Assembly: GCF_018343625.1 (NCBI RefSeq)
Contig: NZ_JAGYPG010000002.1
Span: forward strand, 1,495,370-1,559,369
Length of the DNA: 64,000 bases
Reading direction: 5' to 3'
Source of the DNA: Lederbergia citri
GTDB lineage: Bacteria > Bacillota > Bacilli > Bacillales > Bacillaceae_C
The notes under the pieces were generated by a model, which worked only from the letters and a program-made list of their open reading frames with translations, made no database searches and was not told the DNA's origin. A program made the position numbers and the translations under genes. Below are positions 36,724 to 45,590 of this stretch, piece by piece. Positions within the stretch are counted from its first letter, which is position 1, and every line of letters begins with the position of its first letter.

Positions 36724-36843
36724 TTATCCCCAAAATAATAGAATAACAAAATTTTCGATTGTGGAAAAGTTATTTTTCCTCGGAAAATTATCCACAACTA
36801 AAATAGTCGCACTCTATATTTTAACTTATCCACATGTGAATAA
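36724..36843. promoter_or_regulatory. DnaA-box cluster upstream of mnmE
   Basis: Two perfect boxes TTATCCACA (36788-36796, 36826-36834) and three one-mismatch boxes: TTATCCCCA 36724-36732, TGTGGAAAA 36760-36768 (reverse) and TGTGAATAA 36835-36843 (reverse). The last abuts a perfect box to make a head-to-head pair. All five lie within 120 nt of non-coding sequence about 11 kb left of dnaA. Confidence 0.7.
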
Positions 36844-36916
36844 CAATATTTCGTGATTATTCAAGGTGAACATATTTGTTCATTTCCGCTGATTGCAAGA
36901 GTCCTTATAAACTTCA

Positions 36917-36952
36917 ATAAAAAATCCGAATCATTTTCTCGATTCGGATTTT
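36917..36952 (-). terminator. Intrinsic terminator of the TIM-barrel gene
   Basis: AAAATCCGAATC (36921-36932) pairs with GATTCGGATTTT (36941-36952), with T-rich sequence on the leftward side. Confidence 0.85.
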
Positions 36953-36957
36953 ACGTA

Positions 36958-37734
36958 TTATACTTTTTTCGTTTCAAATATTTCTTTTATAAATTCTCTT
37001 GAATGCAACAGTTCATTCCGTATATCATTCCATTGGCATTCTATTGAAATTCGCCCGCTGTAATTAGCCTGTTTTAAGCTTTCAGCGAAGCGATTGTATG
37101 GATAGTGACCTGTTCCTGGTGCTAATCGACCTGTATCGGCTACATGGATATGTTTAATATATTCTTTCGCCTCTACTATATTTTCAAGTGATTCTTTTTC
37201 CTTATCCATATGGTAAAAATCGGCTAATATTTTTATAGATGGCCTGTTAACCTTCTTCGCAAATTCTTCAGCCTCAATCACACTATTAAGGATATTGCTT
37301 TCTTTTTTGTTTAAAGGCTCAATGACTATCGTAATTCCTAGAAGTTCTGCATGGTCTGCAGCTAAGCTTAAAAATTGCAGAATTTGTTCTTCTGCTCGTT
37401 CACTGGAAAAACCTTCTGGAATGGAGCGCGCACTTCCGCTCCCAAATACAATTATTTCTGCTCCGATTTGATGCACTCTTTGTAAAGCTATTTCAACATA
37501 ATGTTTAATTCGATTATGATCAACGGCCTCACCTACAATTTTCATATCTCCTGGTAGAAAGACATTGCAGGCCTCAACTGGAAGTGGACTGTCCTGAAAT
37601 TTTTTAATGATCTCTGCAAATTCGCGGTCACTTTTTTCTGGCATAAGGGACACAACAGTACATTCAATAAAATCAAATCCTGCATCATGAACCATTTTTG
37701 CTTGATCAATGCCTAAACAGCATCCAAATTTCAT
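36958..37734 (-). CDS. Sugar phosphate isomerase/epimerase-like TIM barrel
   Basis: 258 residues of the xylose-isomerase-like / AP endonuclease 2 family. Metal ligands expected at strand ends are visible: Glu in TIVIEPLN, Asp-His in ILADFYHMD, His in IKHIHVAD and Glu in GRISIECQW. Related to IolI and hydroxypyruvate isomerase; no sugar can be assigned. It starts 18 nt after the LTA-synthase-like gene (ribosome-binding site GGGGAG), so the two are co-transcribed, an unusual partnership. Confidence 0.75.
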   Translation of the reverse strand: MKFGCCLGIDQAKMVHDAGFDFIECTVVSLMPEKSDREFAEIIKKFQDSPLPVEACNVFLPGDMKIVGEAVDHNRIKHYVEIALQRVHQIGAEIIVFGSGSARSIPEGFSSERAEEQILQFLSLAADHAELLGITIVIEPLNKKESNILNSVIEAEEFAKKVNRPSIKILADFYHMDKEKESLENIVEAKEYIKHIHVADTGRLAPGTGHYPYNRFAESLKQANYSGRISIECQWNDIRNELLHSREFIKEIFETKKV

Positions 37735-37752
37735 TATGCCAGCTCCCCATAT

Positions 37753-39621
37753 CTATTTTTTAAAAAACCTAAATAAATCTCCATATATAATTTTGTCAGA
37801 AAAATTTAGTTCGTTTTGAACTTGTATAAAATAGGGTGAGCATTTATTTCGTTTTACTTTTTTGCCCGATTCTTTGCCATAACAGGCCCCTTCAGTGTAA
37901 ATATAATGATCTGTCGTAAATGTACCGTCCCTAAACACGACTAGACGATTCTTTTTGTTCGATAACAAACTCGTTCCAAAGGAAAAGGCTTGATCTTTTT
38001 CGTCTACTCCTAATAAATCAAAAATCGTCGCTCTTAAATCAATTTGCCCGCCAACTGTATCAATTACTTCACCTTTCATTCCAGGAATATGGATGAATAA
38101 AGGCACTTTTTGCAATTCAACTTGGTCTTTAACTGTAATTTCATGTCCAAGCACTTCGCTTAATGCATCATTATAGCTTTTGGAAATTCCGTAATGGTCC
38201 CCAAATAAGACAAAAATGGAGTTTTCATATAAATCCGTGTCTTTAATTTGATCAAAGAATGATTTAATGGCTTCATCTTCATACCGAACAGTCGTAAAAT
38301 ATCTGTTCACGACCCCTTGTTCCGTTTCAAGTTCAGGTATGAATTGATCTTCTGGGTTCAATAGAAACGGAAAATGGTTCGTCAAAGTTAAAAATTTCGC
38401 ATAAAAAGGCTGTGGCAGCGACTTTAAATACGGCATCGACTGTTCAAAAAATGGAATATCCTTTAAGCCATAGTTAATCGAGTTTTCTTCATTTACATCG
38501 TAATCTTCCTTTGAGAAAAATCGGTCATATCCTAATGAATCATACATCGTCAATCGGTTCCAAAATTGTGAGTCGTTTCCGTGAAAAGAAGCAGAATAAT
38601 ACTCATATTTCTTTAGTATTTCGGGTGTCGCCAAGAATTCATTTTTCGGTTTTCTAACGAATACAGATCCGCCTGAAAGTGGATATAAGCTATTATCCAG
38701 TATAAACTCGGCATCAGATGTTTTTCCTTGTGCGGTTTGGTGATAAAAGTTAGGAAAATATAAGCTTTCCTCTTTCAATTTATTTAAAAACGGAGTTACT
38801 TCCTGATCCTTTATTTTTTTATCTATGACAAATGCTTGTGTGGACTCAAGGAAAATGACGATAACGTTTTTTCCATTAGCGATTCCGTGAAAATCAGAAG
38901 GTGTGGTTTTTTTATGTTTTTTTTCAAAGAAATGAGTAATTTCAGCAACTTCACTTTCATCCGCTAAAACGCTATTGACGGATGATTTTGAATATTGAAA
39001 TATATCAAACACGTGGTAATAATATAGACCAAGAGATTTAACGATGAGTTCTTTATCATACGATTTATTCCAAAAATCCGAATTTAGCACCATACTAAAA
39101 AGTAAAGGAACTGTCACTAAAATTAAGAAGTGCCGCTTCTTGAAATTTTTCTTTAAGGGAAGATTGATCTCGACTGAATACTTTTTTCTCATAAAAAAAA
39201 TAAGTAAAAGTAAGTCTAGGAACATCCAAACATCATAGTATTTTATTAGTTCAACGGTGCTTTGACTTAATCCACCTACATTTTGAAATTGGAGCAACAC
39301 CGGCACAGTAATGAAATCAATATAAAATCGGTAATAAAGGACATTTCCGAACAAGATGCCTGTGAGCAATAAATCAATGACAAAAAAGGCCTTTGTTCTG
39401 GCAGATTTCCGAAAAAGAAAACCGATGCTGAGAAAAAAAGCGCAAGATGCAAGGGATGTTGAAGCCAACACAATCCCCTGTCCAATCGACTGGATATTAA
39501 TATGAAACACCCATATGTATAAGGCACACATTTTAATCCATAGTGAAAAAACGGCTGCACTATAAATAAAAATCTCATTGTTTTCTTTTGATGTATGTAT
39601 TGTAATAAATCTGCTTTTCAT
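37753..39621 (-). CDS. LTA-synthase-family membrane sulfatase
   Basis: 622 residues. About five N-terminal membrane helices (to residue about 180) precede an extracellular sulfatase-type domain. The active-site residues of LtaS are conserved almost at the same numbers: Glu259 (FLES), the nucleophile Thr301 (GKTSDAE), His347 (FHGND), His416 and Asp475-His476 (FGDHYG). The family polymerises or primes glycerol-phosphate chains of lipoteichoic acid. Bacillus has several paralogues (LtaS, YfnI, YqgS, YvgJ), and which this is cannot be told. There is no clear signal peptidase site between the domains. Confidence 0.85.
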   Translation of the reverse strand: MKSRFITIHTSKENNEIFIYSAAVFSLWIKMCALYIWVFHINIQSIGQGIVLASTSLASCAFFLSIGFLFRKSARTKAFFVIDLLLTGILFGNVLYYRFYIDFITVPVLLQFQNVGGLSQSTVELIKYYDVWMFLDLLLLIFFMRKKYSVEINLPLKKNFKKRHFLILVTVPLLFSMVLNSDFWNKSYDKELIVKSLGLYYYHVFDIFQYSKSSVNSVLADESEVAEITHFFEKKHKKTTPSDFHGIANGKNVIVIFLESTQAFVIDKKIKDQEVTPFLNKLKEESLYFPNFYHQTAQGKTSDAEFILDNSLYPLSGGSVFVRKPKNEFLATPEILKKYEYYSASFHGNDSQFWNRLTMYDSLGYDRFFSKEDYDVNEENSINYGLKDIPFFEQSMPYLKSLPQPFYAKFLTLTNHFPFLLNPEDQFIPELETEQGVVNRYFTTVRYEDEAIKSFFDQIKDTDLYENSIFVLFGDHYGISKSYNDALSEVLGHEITVKDQVELQKVPLFIHIPGMKGEVIDTVGGQIDLRATIFDLLGVDEKDQAFSFGTSLLSNKKNRLVVFRDGTFTTDHYIYTEGACYGKESGKKVKRNKCSPYFIQVQNELNFSDKIIYGDLFRFFKK

Positions 39622-39751
39622 TTATGCCACTTCCGCTTATTTTATTTACCCTCATTCTACCACTATAACATTAGTAAAAAACACATAATTAACTCGTCAT
39701 TATTTGCGACGTATGAGACTGATAAAAAGTTTCAAATTAGGGCAAAAAATA

Positions 39752-39779
39752 AAAAGCCGATCGAGAAGAATCGGCTTTT
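39752..39779 (-). terminator. Intrinsic terminator of the PAP2 gene
   Basis: AAAAGCCGAT (39752-39761) pairs with ATCGGCTTTT (39770-39779), followed leftward by TTTTTATTTTTT-like sequence. Confidence 0.85.
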
Positions 39780-39783
39780 AGCG

Positions 39784-40356
39784 TTATGATATTGTTTTAG
39801 TTCTACTGAATAGATGGATGATACGATTAAATAAAGGTTCTATCAATCTTCTTTGTGAATAGACAAAGGCTGAGACAATAATAGCGATACATGCACCTGC
39901 CATTACATCAAGTGGGTAATGGACACCGATATAAATTCTAGATAGTGCCATAGCGAAAGACAGTATGATTAAGATGCTACCAATCTTCCTCTTTCTCCAA
40001 AACATAGCGAATGCCAACCCAAATGCACCAGCTGAGTGGTTGCTTGGGAATGAGGGATCCGAATCTGATGTAGTTGATAGCAGGGTTACGGCGTGATCTA
40101 CAAATGGCCGCGGACGGAAATACATCATTTCTATTAGTTTATCGATTCCTAAGACAAAAATGGTTATTGTAAAGGCAAATAATACGATTTTTCGATTTTC
40201 AAATTTTTCCCCTGATTTGGAAAACCATAGCCAAACAAATACAAGTCCAAACAAATTTGGACCAAATTTAGAAAACAATATAACAATTTGGTCAAGAATA
40301 TCATTTTTTCCAGCAAATTGATTAATGAGTTCAAACAAACGATAATCAAGATTCAT
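39784..40356 (-). CDS. bcrC: BcrC-like undecaprenyl-diphosphatase (PAP2)
   Basis: 190 residues, about six helices. All three phosphatase motifs are intact: KLIEMMYFRPRP (Lys73, Arg81), PSNHSA (His107) and SRIYIGVHYPLD (Arg140, His146, Asp150). It recycles undecaprenyl pyrophosphate for wall synthesis and contributes to bacitracin resistance. It stands 72 nt after the DedA-PAP2 gene, possibly in one unit. Assignment to BcrC rather than another PAP2 is by overall length and motifs. Confidence 0.8.
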   Translation of the reverse strand: MNLDYRLFELINQFAGKNDILDQIVILFSKFGPNLFGLVFVWLWFSKSGEKFENRKIVLFAFTITIFVLGIDKLIEMMYFRPRPFVDHAVTLLSTTSDSDPSFPSNHSAGAFGLAFAMFWRKRKIGSILIILSFAMALSRIYIGVHYPLDVMAGACIAIIVSAFVYSQRRLIEPLFNRIIHLFSRTKTIS

Positions 40357-40428
40357 ATTTTTTCTCCTATATTTTAAAAATATTGTTGCGAGATGTTTTT
40401 TATAATAGCATTTAGTAGGTCATGAAAT

Positions 40429-41700
40429 CTAGCTATTGTCTTTCAAAAATTTAGAAAGGCGTAAAATCTCAAGTAGTAAAATATTGAGACCAAGCCATAC
40501 TCCTCCGAACACATATCCTGCCGCCACATCACTCGGCCATTCATTTTCAATATAAATTTGTGCACTGCCAGAAAAGAATAAGATTATTACTACTACAACC
40601 ATTGCTCCTATACGGATCCAGTGATTGCGTAAATGAAGGACGAACAGGTATAAACAAAAACCATAGATGACAGTGGCTAGTAAAGTCTGTTCTCCTGGAA
40701 ATGAAGATGACATTTTTGGCGCGATTTTCTGGAAAAGTGCCCTTAATCCTTCTTCATACACTTCTCCGCCTATTCCTGCGATAAATAGAAATACGATCTC
40801 ATACAATCTCTCCCTGCCCCTCCATACAATCCAAAGGAAGGTTAGTGAGGCAATGCATATGAGAGTGGGATTTGAAATTGCCAATTCAAAAGCACTCACT
40901 GCAGAAATCCATTTTCCTTCAAAAATAGAATCGATAAGAAGGATGGTAATTTCATTAAAATCAGCAAATTCATTACCAAGAAAATCTTGTATTAACCCCA
41001 TCATCAAACTGATCAAAGCAAGTGTAACAAACATAGAAAAGACGATGAAAAGTTTCGCCTTTCTTTTTCTTTTTTCCATCATATTTTTTATAAAGTATAT
41101 CAGCCAAGATTTAATCTTTTGCTTATTTTTTCGATATACATAAATCATAATGAAAATCACTGCAGCTAATAACACGCCTATTATCAAGTACTTTTTAATT
41201 GAGGTATGGAATTGATCCCATTGCGGCCCTAATAATTTTCCAATCGAAATAAAAATAGCAGTCCAGACAAAGGCACCTGTATAAGCATAAATCATATAGA
41301 CTTTGATAGGGAGTCTTGTAACACCTGAGAAATAACCGGTTATATGTCTGACGCCGGGAATAAAAAAGCCAAAAATCAACATCTTATTTCCATGATTAGT
41401 AAACCATTGTGATATGCGATTTAAACGATCGGGACCCATATGAAATCGATGTCCATGTTTTTCGATAAAAGGGTGTCCTAGTTTGTACCCTATTCCATAA
41501 GCAATCGTCATGCCAACACTACTTCCAAGAGCCGCTGCCAAAATACAAAGAACCCAATTCATATGACCTTGAAACACAAGATAACCTGCATAACTCATCA
41601 AAATTTCTCCCGGTATGGGCAGCGCAATCAATTCAAGCATCAAGGCGATGAAAAGGACGATATATCCGTATTGGTCTACATAGGATAGCATTGTTTCCAT
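40429..41700 (-). CDS. DedA protein fused to a degenerate PAP2 domain
   Basis: 423 residues. Residues 1-165 are a DedA/SNARE-associated membrane domain: LELIALPIPGEILM and FGFFIPGVRHITGYFSGVTR are the family motifs. Residues 215-415 have the six-helix topology of PAP2, but the catalytic motifs are lost: SSFPGEQ (334-338) replaces FPSGH and AQIYIENEWPSD (380-391) replaces SRxxxxxHxxxD, leaving Trp-Pro-Ser-Asp but neither catalytic His nor the Arg. DedA proteins flip or transport lipids such as undecaprenyl phosphate. ATG 41700, ribosome-binding site GGCGGTG. It follows the sensor kinase by 31 nt. Confidence 0.8.
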   Translation of the reverse strand: METMLSYVDQYGYIVLFIALMLELIALPIPGEILMSYAGYLVFQGHMNWVLCILAAALGSSVGMTIAYGIGYKLGHPFIEKHGHRFHMGPDRLNRISQWFTNHGNKMLIFGFFIPGVRHITGYFSGVTRLPIKVYMIYAYTGAFVWTAIFISIGKLLGPQWDQFHTSIKKYLIIGVLLAAVIFIMIYVYRKNKQKIKSWLIYFIKNMMEKRKRKAKLFIVFSMFVTLALISLMMGLIQDFLGNEFADFNEITILLIDSIFEGKWISAVSAFELAISNPTLICIASLTFLWIVWRGRERLYEIVFLFIAGIGGEVYEEGLRALFQKIAPKMSSSFPGEQTLLATVIYGFCLYLFVLHLRNHWIRIGAMVVVVIILFFSGSAQIYIENEWPSDVAAGYVFGGVWLGLNILLLEILRLSKFLKDNS

Positions 41701-41731
41701 TTTTTCACCGCCTTCTAGCTGTATCTTCAGA

Positions 41732-43141
41732 TCATGTTTTTATGAGTAGTTTGATGGTTACTTTTGTCCATTTTTCTTCAGAACTTTCCAAGTACACTTT
41801 TCCACCGAAATTCTCGACTAAACGTTTTGCAATGGAAAGTCCTAATCCACTTCCTCCGCTCTTACGGGTGCGTGCTTTATCTACCCGGTAAAAACGATTT
41901 AGGACAAACGGGAGATCTTGCTTCGGAATCCCAATACCGTAATCTTTAATTTCAATCAAGAAAAATTGATTTTCAACAGCTGTTTTTACCTCAATTAATT
42001 TATCCTTATAAGAAAATTTCACAGCATTATCCAATACGATGAGAAGAATTTGTTCTACATAACGGCTCGGCATTTCAATGAGGATATGTTCATCTGCATG
42101 CTGGTATGTTCTAATATCAAAATCACTATGAATTAATTTAAAGTTTTCTAAAACCCTATCTATCACTTCATTCGGATTAATGGCTTCATGTAGGATTGTA
42201 TCTGCAGGATGTTCTTCAGCTTTTGAAAGTTCAAGGAGTTCAGCAACTAGATTAATTAGTCTATCCACTTCTCTTAAACTCAACCCGATTGATCTTTCTA
42301 ATACTTTCGGATCTTCTTTTCCCCAGCGCTTAATCAACGATAGATGGCCATGAATAATCGTAAGCGGGGTTTTTAATTCATGCGACGCATCTTCGATAAA
42401 TTGTTTTTGCTGATTGAAAGAACGCTCTACATCATCCATCAAATCATTGAACATCATGCCTAAGTCCGTTATTTCATCATGATGGGCTCCAATCGGAACT
42501 CTCTCCTGCAAACCGTTCCGCTTGATTTTTCTCATGGTATCAACCATATTATTGACTGGCTTGAGCAATTGATGGCTAAGCAGCCTTCCACCTAATAAAC
42601 TTAACCCAATTGCTCCAATTCCTCCTGTAATCATCACGATTAAGAAGTATTTCATCAATTCATCCGATTTTTCTATACTGTGACCTATTTCAATGCTCCC
42701 TGAAAAATCGCTGTTTTTAAAAGGGCTCCTTAGTAGAAGTAATGGTTCATCATCGCTTTTTAATTCTATTAATTCAGCATGCTTCACATTTTTCGGAATA
42801 ATATTATCTTCAGGGAAGTCTTCGGACGTTGTGAATAACACCTGTTCATTTTGATTTATAATCCGAATCATTTGCGATTCTTGATTAATCTTATCTAGGA
42901 AATCTTTTGCTCCTTCTAAATCAAAGTTATTTTGAGCGTGATTGGCTGCATTTAAATAAGCCAATACTTCATCCATTTTTGTTTGGATGGCTTCTTTTTC
43001 CTGATTTATTAGCCAGTGGTGGATAAAAAAATATTGAATGACATTAAAAGAAAAAAATAACAAAATCATTAGACATGCAGACCATAAAGTCAGTTTCCAC
43101 TTTATACTAATTTCAGTTAATTTTCGTATGGATTGATTCAT
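41732..43141 (-). CDS. Sensor histidine kinase (YkoH-like)
   Basis: 469 residues. Two membrane helices (about 17-42 and 165-186) bracket an extracellular sensor of about 120 residues. Then come a HAMP domain, the dimerisation box DASHELKTPLTII with His254, and a HATPase domain with N box DNAVKF, G1 DYGIGIP and G2 GGSGLGLS. Its ATG overlaps the stop of the response regulator by 4 nt. With the PepSY gene upstream this resembles B. subtilis ykoG-ykoH-ykoI. Confidence 0.88.
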   Translation of the reverse strand: MNQSIRKLTEISIKWKLTLWSACLMILLFFSFNVIQYFFIHHWLINQEKEAIQTKMDEVLAYLNAANHAQNNFDLEGAKDFLDKINQESQMIRIINQNEQVLFTTSEDFPEDNIIPKNVKHAELIELKSDDEPLLLLRSPFKNSDFSGSIEIGHSIEKSDELMKYFLIVMITGGIGAIGLSLLGGRLLSHQLLKPVNNMVDTMRKIKRNGLQERVPIGAHHDEITDLGMMFNDLMDDVERSFNQQKQFIEDASHELKTPLTIIHGHLSLIKRWGKEDPKVLERSIGLSLREVDRLINLVAELLELSKAEEHPADTILHEAINPNEVIDRVLENFKLIHSDFDIRTYQHADEHILIEMPSRYVEQILLIVLDNAVKFSYKDKLIEVKTAVENQFFLIEIKDYGIGIPKQDLPFVLNRFYRVDKARTRKSGGSGLGLSIAKRLVENFGGKVYLESSEEKWTKVTIKLLIKT

Positions 43142-43818
43142 TCTCTCATCACATACCCTGTACCCCGTAATGTCTGGATATAGCTTTCTTTATCATGTAT
43201 ATCTATTTTATTGCGAAGATGTCTAACATAAACATCGACTACATTCGTTTCAACCATCGTGTCATAACCCCAAATTTTGTCCAATAACATGTCTCTCGTC
43301 AAAACGCGATTAATGTTTTTCATGAACATTAATAGGAGTTCATATTCCTTTTTAGTCAGTTCGATCATGTGACCATCTTTTTTTAACGTCCTGGAATACT
43401 GATCCAATTCCAAATCTTTAAAGGTTAAGGTAATAGTAGAAGAATCCATTAACATTTTTTCTTCACGCCGTAAAATAACCCGGATTCGTGCTAGCAATTC
43501 TTCTATGGCAAATGGCTTTGGCAAGTAATCATCCGCCCCACTATCTAAACCCAATACCCGGTCCATCACGCTATCCCTTGCCGTGAGCATGATAATAGGC
43601 GTTTCTTTACTACTTTTTAGCCTCCTACATACTTCTATTCCATTTAAGCGAGGCAACATTAAATCTAGCAATATGACATCGATATCTTTTTCTAATGCGA
43701 TTTCAAGTCCGCTTCGCCCATCATAAGCAGTCAGCACTTCATAGCCTTCATGCTCCAATTCCAATTCGATAAATTCTGCCAAACTTTCTTCATCTTCGAT
43801 TATTAATATTTTTTTCAA
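43138..43818 (-). CDS. OmpR-family response regulator (YkoG-like)
   Basis: 226 residues. The receiver domain has KKILIIEDEE, phospho-acceptor Asp in DVILLDLMLP, Thr in IIMLTARD and Lys in YLPKPF. The DNA-binding winged helix is DLELDQYSRTLKKDG...LTKKEYELL. The start is TTG 43818, with GAGGGTG upstream; a TTG ten codons earlier has no ribosome-binding site. It is upstream partner of the kinase. Likely targets are the PepSY gene and envelope genes nearby, but that is inference. Confidence 0.88.
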   Translation of the reverse strand: MKKILIIEDEESLAEFIELELEHEGYEVLTAYDGRSGLEIALEKDIDVILLDLMLPRLNGIEVCRRLKSSKETPIIMLTARDSVMDRVLGLDSGADDYLPKPFAIEELLARIRVILRREEKMLMDSSTITLTFKDLELDQYSRTLKKDGHMIELTKKEYELLLMFMKNINRVLTRDMLLDKIWGYDTMVETNVVDVYVRHLRNKIDIHDKESYIQTLRGTGYVMRE

Positions 43819-43940
43819 AGCTATGGCACCCTCTTTAAAGGATTTCAAAAATAGTATAACCTAACCATTGGTAAGTTGCCTTTTTAACATATGATTTCAG
43901 TGGCAATCAAAACAACTATCAAAAACAAGTCAATTTAATT

Positions 43941-43973
43941 ATAAGAATCCCATCTACTAGATGGGATTCTTAT
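43941..43973 (-). terminator. Hairpin after the PepSY gene
   Basis: ATAAGAATCCCATCTA (43941-43956) is perfectly complementary to 43958-43973. The leftward tail is only moderately T-rich, so termination may be partial, leaving readthrough to the two-component genes. Confidence 0.7.
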
Positions 43974-44004
43974 TTAAGTGTAATTACACCATTTTTCACA
44001 AAAA

Positions 44005-44607
44005 TTAGTCGTCGTTCTGTTCCCCGTCATTGTCATCGTCGTTTGTTTCGTTATCCGCTTTTTCTACTTTTAATACTTTTCCAGTCTTCGCATCGATTTT
44101 TACATCATTTTTTTGCCCTTGTTGATCTTTAATTTCAACCCCATAAACGATGACTCCATCTTCATCTTCAAGCTGCACGTCGGTTACTTCACCTTTTACT
44201 TCTGTTTGAGCAATAGATGAACTTTCTTCTTTCGTTATTTTAGCTTCTTTTTGCAATTGAGCTTGTTCATCGTCATCACTCACTTCACCATCGTTATCAT
44301 CTTTTTCATTATCTGTTTCGGTTTTTAAGACTTTACCCGAATTTGCATCAATGACAACATCATGCTTTACACCATTCGTATCTGTTACTTCAATATCATA
44401 CGTTAAGGTGCCATGTTCTTTTTCTACTTCCACGTCTGTTACTTTGCCGTTGATTTCTTTTAGGGCAATTTCTTTACTTTGCTCCTCTGTGATTTGAGTG
44501 GCATTTGCTGAAGTAGACGCTGACGCAGTTTTAATTAGTATGGATCCAACTGCTCCACTTCCGATAATAGTTAAAGCTAAAGCTGGGACTAAAATTTTCT
44601 TATTCAA
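44005..44607 (-). CDS. Exported protein with two PepSY domains
   Basis: 200 residues. A signal peptide (NKKILVPALALTIIGSGAVG) with a likely cleavage after ASA near residue 31 leads into two PepSY repeats (ITEEQSKEIALKEINGKV..., and ITKEESSSIAQTEVKGEV...), each ending in the same DAxxGKVLKxE strand. An acidic Asp/Glu/Asn linker separates them and another forms the C-terminus. PepSY proteins are thought to inhibit or chaperone extracytoplasmic proteases. The start is TTG 44607, 8 nt after GAGGAG; a GTG at 44616 overlaps that site. B. subtilis ykoI is the equivalent neighbour. Confidence 0.85.
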   Translation of the reverse strand: MNKKILVPALALTIIGSGAVGSILIKTASASTSANATQITEEQSKEIALKEINGKVTDVEVEKEHGTLTYDIEVTDTNGVKHDVVIDANSGKVLKTETDNEKDDNDGEVSDDDEQAQLQKEAKITKEESSSIAQTEVKGEVTDVQLEDEDGVIVYGVEIKDQQGQKNDVKIDAKTGKVLKVEKADNETNDDDNDGEQNDD

Positions 44608-44707
44608 ATTCCTCACTCCTCATAGTTTTTTTTTCTACAAAATCGATAATAGACAACAAATATGAAATCACTCTGAATTGAAAATGAAATTTTTTTCATA
44701 AAGTACA

Positions 44708-44858
44708 AATGCTCAAGCGCCTGTTCAGCGACGTACAAACTTTTTAGGGTTCTTACGAGATAAAGGAAACACGATGAGCCTAAAAGGCGAATCGATGTTG
44801 ACTTATCGTAGGAAGAAACCGAAAGTTTGCTAGGCGATAGGCGCTAGAGCTAGACGGG
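44708..44858. repeat. Dispersed intergenic repeat, short form
   Basis: This copy in the PepSY-jag interval starts CTCAAGCGCCTGTTCAGCGACGTAC and ends GGCGATAGGCGCTAGAGC. From 44758 to 44850 it matches 28391-28490 (shared words GATAAAGGAAACACGATGAG, CGATGTTGAC, TATCGTAGG, AAGTTTGCTAG). It lacks the AGGAT/AGGAC double hairpin of the long copy. Its two GGCGC ends are complementary. No gene was seen in 44608-44963. Confidence 0.8.
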
Positions 44859-44910
44859 AACTACTTTCTTGAAAATTATCCACAGGGTTCCAATCTATAA
44901 TTTCCTAGAC

Positions 44911-44943
44911 AAAAAAACATCCCGAATTGAATGATTCGGAATG
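44911..44943 (-). terminator. Intrinsic terminator of yidC-jag
   Basis: CATTCCGAAT and ATTCGGGATG (44918-44943) form a stem with one mismatch, followed leftward by seven T residues. Confidence 0.82.
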
Positions 44944-44963
44944 CCTTATTATCAACTATTAAT

Positions 44964-45590
44964 TTATCTTCCTATCGGTTGTATCACTACGTAGCGATTT
45001 GGTTCTTCGCCTTCTGAAACAGTTTGGACTTTATTATTATCTGATAGTGCAGTATGAATAATTTTTCTTTCGTAATTTGGCATCGGTTCAAGAGAAACTG
45101 GCTTTTTGAGGTGCTGTGCTTTTGATGCAAGTCGTCCTGCCAGTTGGATTAGTGTTTCTTTGCGACGCTCACGATAATTTTCTGGGTTTAAAATAACCGT
45201 AATATAATGCTTGGAATTGCGGTTTGCAGCAAGCTGCGTTAAATATTGCAATGAGTTGATGGTTTGTCCTCTTTTTCCGATCAGAAGCCCCATCTTTTCT
45301 CCAGAAATATTGAAAATGACGTTTCTTTCATCTTCTTTTACTACTTCAATTTCCGATACGATATCCATATTTGACAAAACCGATTGCAAAAATTCCTTTG
45401 CCGTTTCAATAGCGTCAGGCTTGACCGTCACCTTCACGACAGCTGGCCTAGCGCCAAACAGTCCAAGCAGCCCCTTTTTCCCCTCATCTACTATAGTGAT
45501 GTCCGCATGTTCTCTCGTTGTTTTAAGTTGAGCAAGTGCTGATTCTACTGCTTCTTCGACCGTTTGTCCTGTAGCAGTGATTTCTCTCAC
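44964..45590 (-). CDS. jag: RNA-binding protein Jag/KhpB
   Basis: 208 residues: N-terminal Jag domain ([20 protein letters not shown], then GLLGLFG), a KH domain with [17 protein letters not shown], and an R3H domain ([16 protein letters not shown]). It binds RNA, partners KhpA in other Gram-positives, and in Bacillus is co-transcribed with spoIIIJ. The start is GTG 45590, overlapping the yidC stop by 4 nt. Confidence 0.93.
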   Translation of the reverse strand: MREITATGQTVEEAVESALAQLKTTREHADITIVDEGKKGLLGLFGARPAVVKVTVKPDAIETAKEFLQSVLSNMDIVSEIEVVKEDERNVIFNISGEKMGLLIGKRGQTINSLQYLTQLAANRNSKHYITVILNPENYRERRKETLIQLAGRLASKAQHLKKPVSLEPMPNYERKIIHTALSDNNKVQTVSEGEEPNRYVVIQPIGR

